A DNA stretch of 64,000 bases, taken from positions 19,158,001 to 19,222,000 of the forward strand of contig CP075492.1 of the NCBI GenBank assembly GCA_021613535.1, read 5' to 3'. Both the position numbers and the translations under genes were made by a program. This DNA comes from Adineta vaga. Lineage: Eukaryota > Rotifera. This document shows, in pieces, positions 46,776-58,047 of this stretch (the stretch's first letter is position 1; each line of letters opens with the position of its first letter). The notes under the pieces are model-generated. The model made no database searches, was not told the origin of the DNA, and was given only the letters and a program-made list of their open reading frames with translations.

Positions 46776-47695
46776 AGAAGAAACACAACATATATAACTA
46801 TTCCTTTTTTTCTACTTCATTTATTGTATTCAAGAAAGTTTTTCAATGAATAAAATTGCGTGCACATGAAAAATACTGATTAGCTTTTCCGATCACAGTC
46901 TTGTCGGGATAACTACTTTTGCCATGTCACAAATAGAATTAGTAAAACAAATCGTAGAAAACCGAAGTACAGCTGCATTGCTTGCGTTCGTATTACGAGA
47001 GATGGAACATCTTGTTATCTCATCATTTATTTACCCAATTGAGGGTGTTCTATACTATATTATTCACATTCACATTCACCCTCTAATAAATTATTTAGCC
47101 AAGATAACATCTAAATTAGAGTTATTTGATTCAATCACATTCCTCAAAAGAAATTGATCGATCTTTAATTTGTTTTATTCTAACTATGAAAGAAAAAAAT
47201 TCAAGACATGACGCAGCACTAAAAAGTAGAAAGCATTGAAAAGCAGGAAATAGTTGTATAAATTAAATAAAAAGCTACAGTAGATTAATGAATAATGATA
47301 TTGTGAACTAAGAAACTAATAGAAAATGCTTGTTTATTTGTTCCAGTTTATCGAGTATAATATGGATCAATATTTTGAACACAATTACAACAATTACTAG
47401 TTTGTTGCTAAAAATAAAAATAAGATGAACTCGTTATAAATAAATACTTAATTAATCGATTTATTACTAATTTTCATTGAGATGCTTTACTAGTTGCGCA
47501 CATAAATAACTAATACAAAAATAGCCGATTAGTAATAATTTTCTCGAAGATTCTTTTTGTGATGAGCTCTAATCACATATGAAACATGCAACTCGGAACA
47601 ATAGAAACAAAAATTTAAATTTCGATTATTTTTATAAATATCATTGACTAACTCATTTCTAATCCGTTTAATTGTGTAAATTTCGAAGACTATTT
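46776..47695. other. Intergenic, with a doubtful ORF around a hairpin
   Basis: A 77-codon frame at 46924-47157 runs straight through hairpin 47039-47084 and looks accidental. Near 47339-47410 a minus-strand TTTTTAG is followed by a short Cys-containing frame (NCCNCVQNIDPYYTR). This could be a last exon of the PAN-like gene, but no phase-compatible donor was found. Confidence 0.35.
47039..47084. repeat. Telomere-like hairpin, degenerate
   Basis: TTGAGGGTGTTC is opposed by ATTCACATTCACATTCACCC then TC. The right arm has drifted from CCCACA to (TTCACA)n but keeps the 6-bp period. It lies between the converging metallothionein and PAN-like genes. Confidence 0.6.
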
Positions 47696-48726
47696 TTATA
47701 TCTTACATGATTTTGCATTACAAAATCCTGATTTATAACCAATATAAGTTCCAGGCTTCTCTTCGACATGAACCATTGGATTACAATCACAGGTAGCCCC
47801 TCTATAAGTCCATGCCACACATGTTGGCAATGAGTCACAATGACTGGCACACTCTTCAGCTGTATCGGTTGTTAAGAATAATGGATTCCACGTGTTAGGA
47901 GCATATGTGTGCGCATCGTAAATTCTTGTGTCTACGAGTATTTCACCACATCGTTTCGGAAGTGCGGAAACTACAATTAGAAATGTATAGTTAAACATAC
48001 ATACGATTATGGACAATAAGAAACAATCTTCATTCAATATTAAAAGATGGTATATGTATATGATCCCAGTGTTTGTCTCAGCACAAATAATTTCTGAAAA
48101 CATTGTAATAGGTCTTTTTTAAACTGCACTTTTCACCAATAAATTCTGTTTCTAGGACGTCTTCAAATCTTGTTCGGTTACAATTGATGTTTTTAAATAC
48201 AGAATCATGCGAGATTTCAGTAAATACTCTATCAACAATGTTCTCAAGTTTTAAGATCTATGTTTCTATTACTGGATTTTCTAAGTCAAAAGGAGTTAAA
48301 GAATATCTATAGACTCCTCTGAAATACAATTAATTGTGTAATTCAAGAAAACCTACCAGCTGTATCACGTTCGTTAAAATAAAATTGAAGTTTTCTGATC
48401 AGATTTTCGCGTTCATTTGACCTGTCGATGGTATTGCGTAAAGCGAAATTAAGACGACGTAAGAGACGATTTCCATTCGAAGATTTCGCCGCAATCATTG
48501 TAACGACAACCAAGAGTAATATGACAGAGAGAGAGAGGACCTCATGTGTTCGATTGGTTTTCGTATTGAGTAGAGATAAAACTATTCTTGTGCGATATCT
48601 ATATAAGTAAAAATGCTCAATTAAAGATGACATAAAAGTTTTGCATATGAATGAACAAAATCTGCGATCTCGCGAGACTGACGTCGGGACTGGGATGAGA
48701 CCAAAGTTGTCATCTGATCCCGTCAA
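47696..48726 (-). CDS. Membrane-anchored PAN/Apple-like Cys-rich protein
   Basis: Exon 48726-48357 joins 47970-47696 in phase (DTA-VSALPKRCGE) over a 386-nt intron. Exon 1 contains one membrane segment (VLSLSVILLLVVVTMIAA), followed by a positively charged stretch. The true start may be the Met of MSSLIEHFYLY (about 48633). Exon 2 has a PAN/Apple-like pattern: RCGEILVDTRIYDAHTY, AEECASHCDSLPTCVAWTY, CDCNP, and ends YKSGFCNAKSCKI. Apple domains bind proteins or sugars, and this one would face outside. A longer ORF through 48103 in the intron is not supported. A further 3' exon cannot be excluded. Confidence 0.65.
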
Positions 48727-49216
48727 TATCTTTATCCAGTTTTAGATATTGAAAATAAATATCTTCATGTTATTTCTAAAAACAAGCAAATCCATAATTG
48801 CTTCGTTAGGAATATGGAAGTGAATGACGGTACACATCTGATAACCTCCTACTCACACCCATCATATCATAGGTTTATAGAGCTCGACTTTTGTCATCAC
48901 AATATATAGACAATACAATTTTACAAGGACTTTGTGAAATATGAAAAGGCTCGATGCGACTAGTTTTGTTATCCCTCAGTATATCATCCGTTAACTACAT
49001 GATAATAAATCAAGACTAGTTGTGTTTCTCTCAAAAGGCAAACGACATAGCCAGAAATCTACCACTTCGAGAATTTTATAGATTCCTCTTTACTTTTCAA
49101 GAAATAAAAATATTCGTTTAATTACAACGATAAATACTAAATACTAAGCAAGGCAAAAAAAATAGGTTTTCTACTTGCTTCACTTGGTGATAAAATAAAA
49201 TAAGGAGATACCTATA
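48727..49216. other. Intergenic, left flank of the hAT element
   Basis: No ORF. The last ~75 bp (49141-49216, with GATAAAATAAAATAAGGAGA) recur imperfectly at 50821-50912 beyond the transposon (GATAAAATAAAATAGAGGGA). This indicates an older local duplication. Confidence 0.45.
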
Positions 49217-49224
49217 TTGTGAAT

Positions 49225-50730
49225 CAGAGACCGGCGGTATGCGGTATCAGTACCGTACCGTACCGGGACGAGACGGTATAGGAAAAAAAAGAAGTAGGGC
49301 GGTACGGTACGGTATGCGGTATGAAAGGGCTATACCGCACTCCCGCGTCTCCACTAGAAGAAGCCTTCTAACTATTATTTTCATTCGCGTTATATGTTGA
49401 AAGAGATTTAGCAAAGCTAATCATGTCCCAGTCTCTTATCCGCATCTGTTTGAATTTCTTATCATTTTATTGATAATGAACTACACTTAATTAGACCCCA
49501 GAAAATCATATAAAGATGTTTAAGAGCCATCGTCATTGTCATATATTAACGACCAATTGAGGTCAACAATTGCTGCAAGAGAACGGGTTTTATCATTTGC
49601 TTTTTGTTTTTTCTCGTGAATATTATTGTTAAATGAAAAGTGCAATCGTCAAACGATTCAAAATTTTATAGAACCTAATGAGACTTAAGATGTTATTCTC
49701 GAGAATCAAAATTACGAAACGCATGCAATTATTTGCTAATAATCATTTGGTTTTTTGTGAGGTTCGATATACATAGTATTTCTGCGGAAAATATTGACTT
49801 TTACTTCACATAAGAACTGCTTTACAACGAGTTCGTATATTTCATGTAGCACTATGTTTCTTAAAAAACATAACTGCGAATCATCTGATCGAAAAACTAT
49901 CTAATTTTACTTTCATCTGAGACCTCATCATCTTCGAAAAATTTGATTGCTGTACATAATCATCCGAGCACTGTTTAATAAATTAATTCTCATTCCTAAG
50001 AAAGAAAAGATCGATTAGTTCAAAAAATATAGAAAGATGTACAACCATTTACTATGATAATGGTTTCGCGATCAGATATTCGCAAGTCAACGGCTTTTTG
50101 ACCCAAACAAGTAAAAATCGATAACTGAAAATTTCGAACAGATCAAGTCAAGTTACATCTCGAAAATCTTCGAGTTGAAGTTATAGTTTAAGTTAAGTCA
50201 CAAGTCATTTGACTCGGCTTAATTTAAATTAATTCGAGACGAAAAACGACTTGGCTTACCATCTTTAGAGTAAATTCACCCTACAAGTTTATCCTATTGT
50301 TCTTAGTTTAAAACTTTAGATAATTTTACGCTCGAAATCAGTACTGGAGTACATGAAACATTTATGTATATTTATATAGTTTTGAATTTGACTTGTTCAT
50401 GTTTTGTTTCCGTAAAACTGCGCAACGTTGCATATAAATTGATAAATTTATGTGTTCTTGGAATTCCTTCTTACGTATGCGCTGATAATTTATTTTATAT
50501 TTTGTTGTCAACATCCATTGAAAAAGTATTCTCTATATGACTCAATAACTCAATAAAACAGATCATAATAGCTTTGGAGAAAACATATAAAAAAATTTCT
50601 GGCGGTACGGTATTTCGCGAGACGGTATACTTCAGTCTCCAGGCGGTAACGGTACGGTACGGTATGATACGAGCGAAAGCGGTACACGGTACGAGACGGT
50701 ATCAAATTTTTGCAATACCGCCGGTCTCTG
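49225..50730. mobile_element. Non-autonomous hAT-type DNA transposon
   Basis: A 1506-bp element with perfect 16-bp terminal inverted repeats CAGAGACCGGCGGTAT/ATACCGCCGGTCTCTG. It is flanked by an 8-bp target duplication TTGTGAAT (49217-49224 and 50731-50738). An 8-bp duplication and a CAGAG terminus are diagnostic of the hAT superfamily. Both ends carry clusters of subterminal GGTACGGTACGGTA motifs, likely transposase-binding sites. No transposase ORF of useful length lies inside. The intact ends and duplication suggest fairly recent movement, mobilised in trans. Confidence 0.9.
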
Positions 50731-50738
50731 TTGTGAAT

Positions 50739-51476
50739 CGATTATGTGATGAGAGACGATGACTAGTTCTTGTTTTTCTCTTTACATATGCATCGATAAA
50801 ATACTCATTTTATCACAGGTAAAAGTACTGAATAAGGCAATATTCAAAAAAACAACACGTGTTTCTATTCTTACTCTATTGGATGATAAAATAAAATAGA
50901 GGGATACCTATATCGTCAATCGAATGTATAATGGTAAAGGATGAGTATAACTGTGATTTTTCTCTACCTCCACCAAAAGAACATAAAAATACAGGATGAT
51001 GATAGCTGTGACATAAAATTGGTGGTTATTCTTACCGTAGATGAGAATACTCACGGGAAAATATTTAAGTCGCTACCGCTGAAGGACGCGGTTTCAGAAG
51101 AGCTTGATAAGACATAGATTAGTTGCGGTATTCGAGAATCACCATACATTACGATATTATATTTTGCGAACTTTCTATTACAAACTGCGATCTCCTCATT
51201 GTGTACAAAGATATCATTGTTCTAAATGATTTCGTGTTAGTAATATGGTCATATCGCAACAATTTCCATTGATATAATCACAGCTGAAGTTAAAAAAAGA
51301 TATTTCTGATTGAAGTTAGATTCAGTTTTTTTCCCTTGACAAATGAAATGAGACGAAATAAAAAGACTTGTTCTGAAAGTCAAATTGCGAAGAAATTATT
51401 AAAATAAATTCAAATAGACGTTATAGATTAATCTAATATTATATTGGGTGAAAATAGACATGAATACATCTTAAAT
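50739..51476. other. Intergenic, no gene seen
   Basis: About 740 bp of AT-rich sequence between two mobile elements. It contains only the duplicated flank at 50821-50912. Confidence 0.4.
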
Positions 51477-51771
51477 ATACTCAGGCAGACAAAATCGATA
51501 AAAAAACGCGATTCGCGAGAAAAAAAATAACGTTCTTATGTTTGTTTTTTCCAGCAAAACCTTTATTAACTACGTTATAAAATACACTTTTGTGCGCGTA
51601 CAAACGTTGTTATTGCCTATTTTCTGTCGGGAAGAAAAAACATCGTTTATACGGGTACAAAAGTGTATTTTTTAACACGGTAAATATACGTTTTGTTGGG
51701 AAAAACAAACATAAGAACGTGGTTTTTTTCTCGCAAATCGCGTTTTTTTATCGATTTTTTCTGTCTGGGTA
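51477..51771. mobile_element. Long-hairpin MITE
   Basis: Arms of ~120 bp are inverted copies around a ~50-bp loop. They share AATCGATAAAAAAACGCGAT, CGTTCTTATGTTTGTTTTT and AAAATACACTTTTGT. The ends read CAGGCAGACA (left) and the complement CCAGACAGA (right), next to TA on each side. This fits a Tc1/mariner-like TA target, but the ends are ragged and the assignment is tentative. The 68-codon ORF inside is accidental. Confidence 0.7.
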
Positions 51772-52831
51772 TTATAGTCAGATTTCGTTGAGATGATCAT
51801 TTGTGACAATATGTTCATGAGATAGTAAAAGTTCAGAGATAAAAATAGACACAAATCTGTTTTTTTGAATGATGGAATTAAGATAAGTCTACCGAATAGT
51901 ATTCTCATGCATTCTGAAGTACAAACCTACATATAGGCAGAACTGTAATAATATTTAAAATAGTTAAACTTTGTCGTAACACATGATAACGCAGTTCATC
52001 AACTAAAGATCCTAAAAAATGTATATTTGTGTCCAGAAATGATTTTATTCGAATATATTGTGTTTATAGTTTAATTATCATGACTATGAGTGATAAATAA
52101 GATTTTATATATATCCCGTATAGCACATCATCAACAAGAATATCTCATAAAATTATAAATGAGATATAAATTATTAGGAATTATAAGATTCTTATAAATC
52201 TACTAATAAATGAAACATATCAGTTTAAATGAGAAGATTTTTCAATCACTGATTAGATCAGACTATCATATCTCATATTAGTATGAACATCACCGGACGG
52301 TTAAATGGAATTAGTGGATTGCAATCATTCGATAAGAAGTTCGAATCTAATCAGAAGAAAACAAAATAAAAAATAGATAGTGATATTTTATGAATTGACC
52401 GAAGTGTTAAAGTATCATCTTAAGATAATGGATAGGTTACAAACATAGAAATGTTAAAGATTACCAGATACATGTCAGAAATAATATACCATCGATATGA
52501 TGAATTCATTTTTTTCAAAAACCTTTAATAACCACGATTTGAACATACGGCGGTTTCGGGCAGTGTAGAAAAACCTAATAAAACGTCTGACTTTTTCGGT
52601 ACAAAATCACCGTTCAAAGCCGCAAGTAATAAACCGTTAATTACCGCGGTATTTATTGAAAAATTTTTCCGTGGGTAGTGCGTGAGATGTGTGAATACGA
52701 ATGGATTAGTGAGTTGTTCTATCACACTCTATCATCATAATTGATCGTTTTCAATAGATATCATAATGAATAAGTAGAATTAATCAGTGATTAAGAAAAT
52801 AAGAAAAGGATAAGAAGTATATTTATATTTA
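51772..52831. other. Intergenic, no gene recognised
   Basis: About 1 kb, AT-rich. A 66-codon ORF on the minus strand near 52525 has no gene-like features. Confidence 0.4.
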
Positions 52832-54340
52832 TTATAATTCTGAAAATGAATCTGTTTGATCATTATTAAATTGATTTGGATTGTAAATCAAACCATCCCT
52901 TGTCGTTTGATTTACATACGTATGATATTGTTTAAAATGATCATATAATTGATTTGAATAAATAAAACCTTTCTCACAATATTCACAACTACAAAAAACG
53001 AAAACAAAGATTTCTTTTTTTTTCATCAAAATATTTCTATATACCTAAATGGATATTGATGTGAATGTTTTACAATATAATGATCTCGTAAATGTTCATG
53101 TCGAACAAATGTTTTACTACAATCATCACATTTATATATTCCACCTAATGCATGATGTTTAGCTTCATGTTGTTTTAATTTATCTTTACTAAAATATAAA
53201 CTAATAGAAAAGAAAGAAAAATATCATTGTTTACTTTTACCGAGCAAATGTTTCTTCACAACCATATTCTTTACATTTAAATGGTTTAATATTCGAATGT
53301 TTCGTTATATTATGTCGATTTAAATGAAAACGTGTTGAAAATATTAAATTACAAATTAAACAAATTTTTTCTTTTGATATATTTTCATTATGTTCAGTAA
53401 TCATATGTTGAGATAAATCAGCTCGTTTCTTAAATGATTTTCTACATATTGTACAATGATAAAGAGGTAAATCAGAATGTTTAGCTAAATGATTATGATA
53501 AGAATTCTTTGATTCAAATTCAATTGAACATAATTGACAAAGAAATTTATGTGTTTCATATTGAATATGATATTGTAATTGTTCAGATGTTGGAAATAAT
53601 TTTTTACATGTTTTACATCGATATATACGTCTAAGACGAAGATTTCGAGACGATTTTTGACTATGAATTTGAGCATGACGAATATAATCAATAGGATTTT
53701 CGAATATTTGAGAACACGTTTGATTTAAACAACGAAAGACTAAATCGTGATCATGAACTAAAATAAAAAAAAATTTTCTTTTATCTTATCTACACGTTTA
53801 GTTTAAAAATCGTACACGTTTTATTATGAATATTTAATGATGCTTTTGAAGAAAATGTAAGTGAACATTGTTTACATTCAAGTGATTCGTTATGAATTGA
53901 TTTTGAATTGATATTTTCATCTTTACGAATATAAATTGCATGTTCATAAATATGATTTTCTAAAATAGTTTGTGATTCAAATTGTTGATCACATATTAGA
54001 CATTCTATTTCAGATATTGTATTTTCATTAGATGAATGATCGATTGTTTCATTATTAATATCCACTTGTTCGACAAATGTTGAAGATAAATCCGATGAAA
54101 TATCATCAACAAATGTTTCTAAATCTGCAGAGAGTAATGCTGTTAACGGACAACTACTTATAGGACATATATTTATTGGTTGTTCATTAACACAAGTCGA
54201 TCGATGAGTAAGAAAAGTATTTAAATCAGTAAAATTTATATGACATTTACCACAAATAAATAAATCTTCTGAATTCGTTGTACCTACAATCACTCATATT
54301 TTATTCCAAAAGATAAAAACTTTCGATTCTACTTACTCAT
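52832..54340 (-). CDS. C2H2 zinc-finger protein, five exons
   Basis: Exons 54340-54337, 54283-53816, 53757-53241, 53200-53045 and 52988-52832. All introns are 41-58 nt and all phases agree; 433 residues. The first exon supplies only ATG plus one base. C2H2 fingers include ICGKCHINFTDLNTFLTH, CLICDQQFESQTILENHIYE, CKTCKKLFPTSEQLQYHI, CTICRKSFKKRADLSQHMIT, CDDCSKTFVRHEHLRDHYIV and the last CEYCEKGFIYSNQLYDHFKQ. An acidic Ser/Asp-rich segment (~residues 50-95) separates the first finger from the rest and could be an activation or interaction region. Likely a nuclear DNA-binding regulator resembling TFIIIA-style multi-finger proteins; target unknown. Confidence 0.85.
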
Positions 54341-55273
54341 GTCTTATAGAAGATTTGAAGAAAATAAATAAATGGTTGATTTTAACAAAATACTAAAATG
54401 AAAGTGATTAGGAATGCAATCGTTTTGTCATATATTTCTTTTTATTTTTGTTTGTGAGATATAAAATTATCTTACCGTAAAAAACTGGACAAAGTTACAT
54501 AGGAAAACGAAAATCAATATTGATGAAACGATTATTTAGAATCCATCGATGAATCAATTGTGAACTAATAAAAACTTAATATCAGAGATCTATAGTAACA
54601 CATATTGTCTCTCTATATAAACGACTAGATAGTCGAGAATACTATGCATGAGAAATAAGAACAGAATGAAAAAAAGGGGAGCTGTTTCTTAACTGACTGG
54701 TGATGTGATGAATCTACTGCAAGAATGAAAAACGGGGGTACAGTAAACGAGTAATAAGAACAGAACCCTTAAGAAAGGTAAGTCAGCATTTTTTCTTGTT
54801 ATGTGATGAGTATATTGTAAGAACGAAAAATGGGGGTGCTGCAGATGCGCAAGACGAACAGAAAATAAAAAGGGGGAGTTGTTTTTCTGATTGAGAGTCA
54901 AAATATCTCATAAATATTTAGCAAGTTATCCTAAATTTGAAAAAAATTTATTGTTTCACAAGCAACATATGAATCAATCCAATCTTAAAGTCAAAGTGAA
55001 GCTGTTATAGTTATATCTGAACTGGAAAGTATAATGAAAAAAGTAGCTTAATTATTCTGACTAATACATTCAAATTGTTGATAACTGAAATATGTCTTTT
55101 TCAATCAGTTAAGGAAGTATATTAATTAAAAGATCAGTATATCCAACATTTTTTAAAAATCGGATATAGGAATTATTTCTGTTAGAGTTTTTCTCTTTTT
55201 TCCATAATTTCAGACATGTAAATACAAGAGCACAATCTCCTATCAGAGGTAAGAGGAGGAAAGGGAGAAGACT
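54341..55273. repeat. Upstream region with tandem G-run repeats
   Basis: Two direct copies about 110 bp apart (54700-54770 and 54805-54875) share TGATG(A)RTVTAYTGYAAGAA, GAAAAAYGGGGGT, ACAG/GCTGCAG and ACGAACAGAA. A third G-run (AAAAAGGGGGAG) follows. They resemble the arms of the foldback at 46058-46380. They lie upstream of the zinc-finger gene. Confidence 0.5.
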
Positions 55274-55341
55274 TGAGTGTGAGTACGTATACCTGTAATC
55301 GTTATCGAGATCTACACCCACACCCACACCCACACCCTCAG
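55274..55341. repeat. Telomere-like hairpin with long right arm
   Basis: The left end is TTGAGTGTGAGTAC. The right arm starts at CTACACCCACACCCACACCC and continues with ACACCCTCA, about four CCCACA units. The left arm is largely decayed. Confidence 0.65.
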
Positions 55342-55474
55342 GTATTTTAACAAATCAATTGACTCCTTGCTCCGTACTAGATAAACAAACGATGTTTTTC
55401 TGTTCGACGACCAATTCTATCAAGTAAAATGTGATACAAAGATACCCGAAGAAGAAAAAGATCAAGATACTTCT

Positions 55475-55684
55475 ATGTATCGTAGTTTATTAATTGCATC
55501 ATTTGTTATTACAATCGTCACATTTCTATCGCTATCAACAGTGATTATTATTTATTTCATACGAAAATCGCATCAACATCAAACTCCTGTTCGGAAAAAA
55601 TCCAGAAGAAAATCTCGTCGATCAATACGTTCCGAAAGTATCAAACTGAATGGCGCAACGAACGAAAATATTGCTTCTTCTTAA
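55475..55684 (+). CDS. Small single-TM protein with basic tail
   Basis: 69 residues. A hydrophobic segment at residues ~5-27 (LLIASFVITIVTFLSLSTVI) is followed by a strongly basic stretch (RKKSRRKSRRSIR) and a polar tail. The ATG follows a purine-rich leader. The positive-inside rule predicts the tail in the cytosol. No family recognised. It could be a micropeptide or a stray exon. Confidence 0.4.
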   Translation: MYRSLLIASFVITIVTFLSLSTVIIIYFIRKSHQHQTPVRKKSRRKSRRSIRSESIKLNGATNENIASS

Positions 55685-55817
55685 TCTTTTATTCTATTGT
55701 TCTATTTTGATACTTTTTTCAAATGGAAAAAACGAATATTTATTCATAACAAACTAATAAACCGAGATTTACCCTCACCCTTATCACAAAAAAAACTAAA
55801 TAAATAAACAATAAATT

Positions 55818-57689
55818 TTACCACCAAAGAAACAAATGACGAGAAATATATTTAATAAGATATCTTTCCAATTTGATTAATCTTTTCATTTCATGTAAAC
55901 ATACTTTTGGTAAATTTTGTATACTTAAATAAAATAATGGTACATTATTTTCTTTTATTTTTGTAAGAATAAATTGTACAATTGATCCTAACTCTTTTCT
56001 ATTTCCTCTAATTTGTAAATGATTTAAATGAGAACATATTGTAAAAATAAATTTCATTTGTCGAATTGAACAATTTTCACTAAGAAATAAATATTTAATT
56101 CGATTAGTTTTACAAACTATTTCAAATGATCGACTTTGTTCAATAGAAATAGACTCAGATTCTTCTTGTTCATAAATCGAAAATTGTAATGTTTCTAAAT
56201 TTACCATAAAAGATAACATTTCAATCAAATATTCCATTACAACAACAGATTCAATGATAAATTTTGTAATTTTTTCGAAAGACAAAACACGATTAAGATT
56301 TGTTGTTATTGAAGATAAAAATATTTGCATATCATATGGAAAAGTAAGATTAGTTACATTTGGAAAATAACTTGTACAATTATCTAAATCTTTTAATTTT
56401 ATTATTAATAAATGATTAATTGATTTCAAACAAATACTCTTGTTTTTAAGTCGATAATTATTTCTAGAAGTTATTTCTAAAGATCGTTTTCTAAAAGAAA
56501 TAAGAAATAATCTTAAAATTTACTATTAAATGAATATACTTAGATGAATTGTTTGAAGAAAAAATCATATGTTCAATACTTCCGCAAGTTTTTCTTTTAC
56601 ATTCAAAAAACCATTGGTTTTCATTGGAAAATAATGAAGAAAAGTTTTCTTTAAGTTGATCAGAATAATCATAGGAATCCATTAGAGATGCGTATTGAAG
56701 AGAAAATGTACGTAATTTTGTCATTGATGATGAAATTAATTGTTTCCATCGATGATGATCCAAATATGTTTTATCAAGTCCAACTTTAATATGTAAAACT
56801 TGAATTTCATTACCGAAAATCTTCATTAATTTCTCAAATTGATCAAAATAAATATAAATAGATTTTAAATGAAGATATGTTAAATAATTTAATTTCATTG
56901 GATATAAATCTTTGTTTTCATTCTGAACATTATCAAGATATTCAATTGATAAAAATTGAAGTTGAGTTAAATATGATAATATTATATCAATCATATCATA
57001 TCGAACTTCATTTATAATGAAATGTTCAATTGAACTTGATTGATTTTCATTATTTATTTCAAATTCTGAATCTTTAGATAAATAAATTGTAAGTTTACAG
57101 AATTTTAATGAAGATAAACGAAATATTTGATGAAAAAAACGACTTGTATGTTTAATGCAATTCTTTGATTCGATATTTAATGAATGAAGTTAAGGTAATA
57201 CATATGCATAATTAAGAAGATTTTCAAGATAATTTAATTCAATTCCAATAAGAATAAGAGATTCAAGACGAATATATTGAATTATTTGATTAACTGATGA
57301 GAAAATTTCTTCTATTATAAGAATATTCGATAAATGAAATGAAATGAAATGATTCGATGTTGATTTCGTTTAATTATATTTGTATGATAATCTTGAAAAT
57401 TGGATTTTGATATTGAAAAAAGATTGATTTTTAATGGAAGATTTGAATTGATTAAAATATTTTTAAATCGTTTGTTAAGATGAAAAAATCCTTGAAAAAT
57501 ATCATAAGAATTAAGATATTCAAAAGTTTCATAAAGAAGTTCAATTGATAAATCTTCAAATTCAGTATAAATTGATCGTAATTTCGTTTTGTAAATTGGA
57601 ATTACTTTTGTAAATAAATAAATCTTACTTTTCTTTCTTTTATTATCACGAGAATTTTCATCAGTTTGTTTTCGTTTTCTTAGTTGCAT
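55818..57689 (-). pseudogene. F-box protein gene with frameshift and stop
   Basis: The N-terminus is basic (MQLRKRKQTDENSRDNKRKK), then an F-box: FEDLSIELLYETFEYLNSYD followed by IFQGFFHLNKRF. F-box proteins recruit substrates to SCF ubiquitin ligases through Skp1. The body would be LRR-like, with repeated leucine-rich strands (LQFLSIEYLDNVQNE, LTYLHLKSIY). The frame is lost near 57335-57350 by an extra TTTCA unit in (TTTCA)n. It is then cut by TAA in YVLP*LHSL (about 57192). The remaining exons are intact: a 49-nt intron at 56539-56491 joins the last exon in phase. A large bdelloid family; this copy is probably dead. Confidence 0.75.
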
Positions 57690-58047
57690 TCTGACTGATA
57701 AATGTTTTTAAAAAAATGATCGAAAAAGAGAAAAATACACTATTGTATTTAAGTAAAGACATTAGCATTAAAATTTATTCTTTATTTTCTTTCGATACAT
57801 CTATTTGATGACCTCGTCTAAAATATTGACGAAAATTCGGCAGCGGATATCATTTTTGCATTATATATATATATGTATATATCAACATATCCTTGCAATA
57901 GAATTGTATCATATACATTTATTAGAAATTGTGCAGTAAGAAAGCAATAATCACATGTTACTTGCAGCGGAGATTATGAAGAAACTATCTTTCGAATAAA
58001 TTGTCATCGTTCTTTTTTATTTTATTAAAATTCTATTGAAATTGCTA

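Noticed and set aside
46924-47157. 77-residue ORF on the plus strand
   Set aside because: It reads through a telomere-like hairpin and has no recognisable features.
53758-53793. A 36-nt intron between the first zinc-finger exons
   Set aside because: The later donor at 53793 puts a TGA in frame. The donor at 53815 (58-nt intron) keeps the frame.
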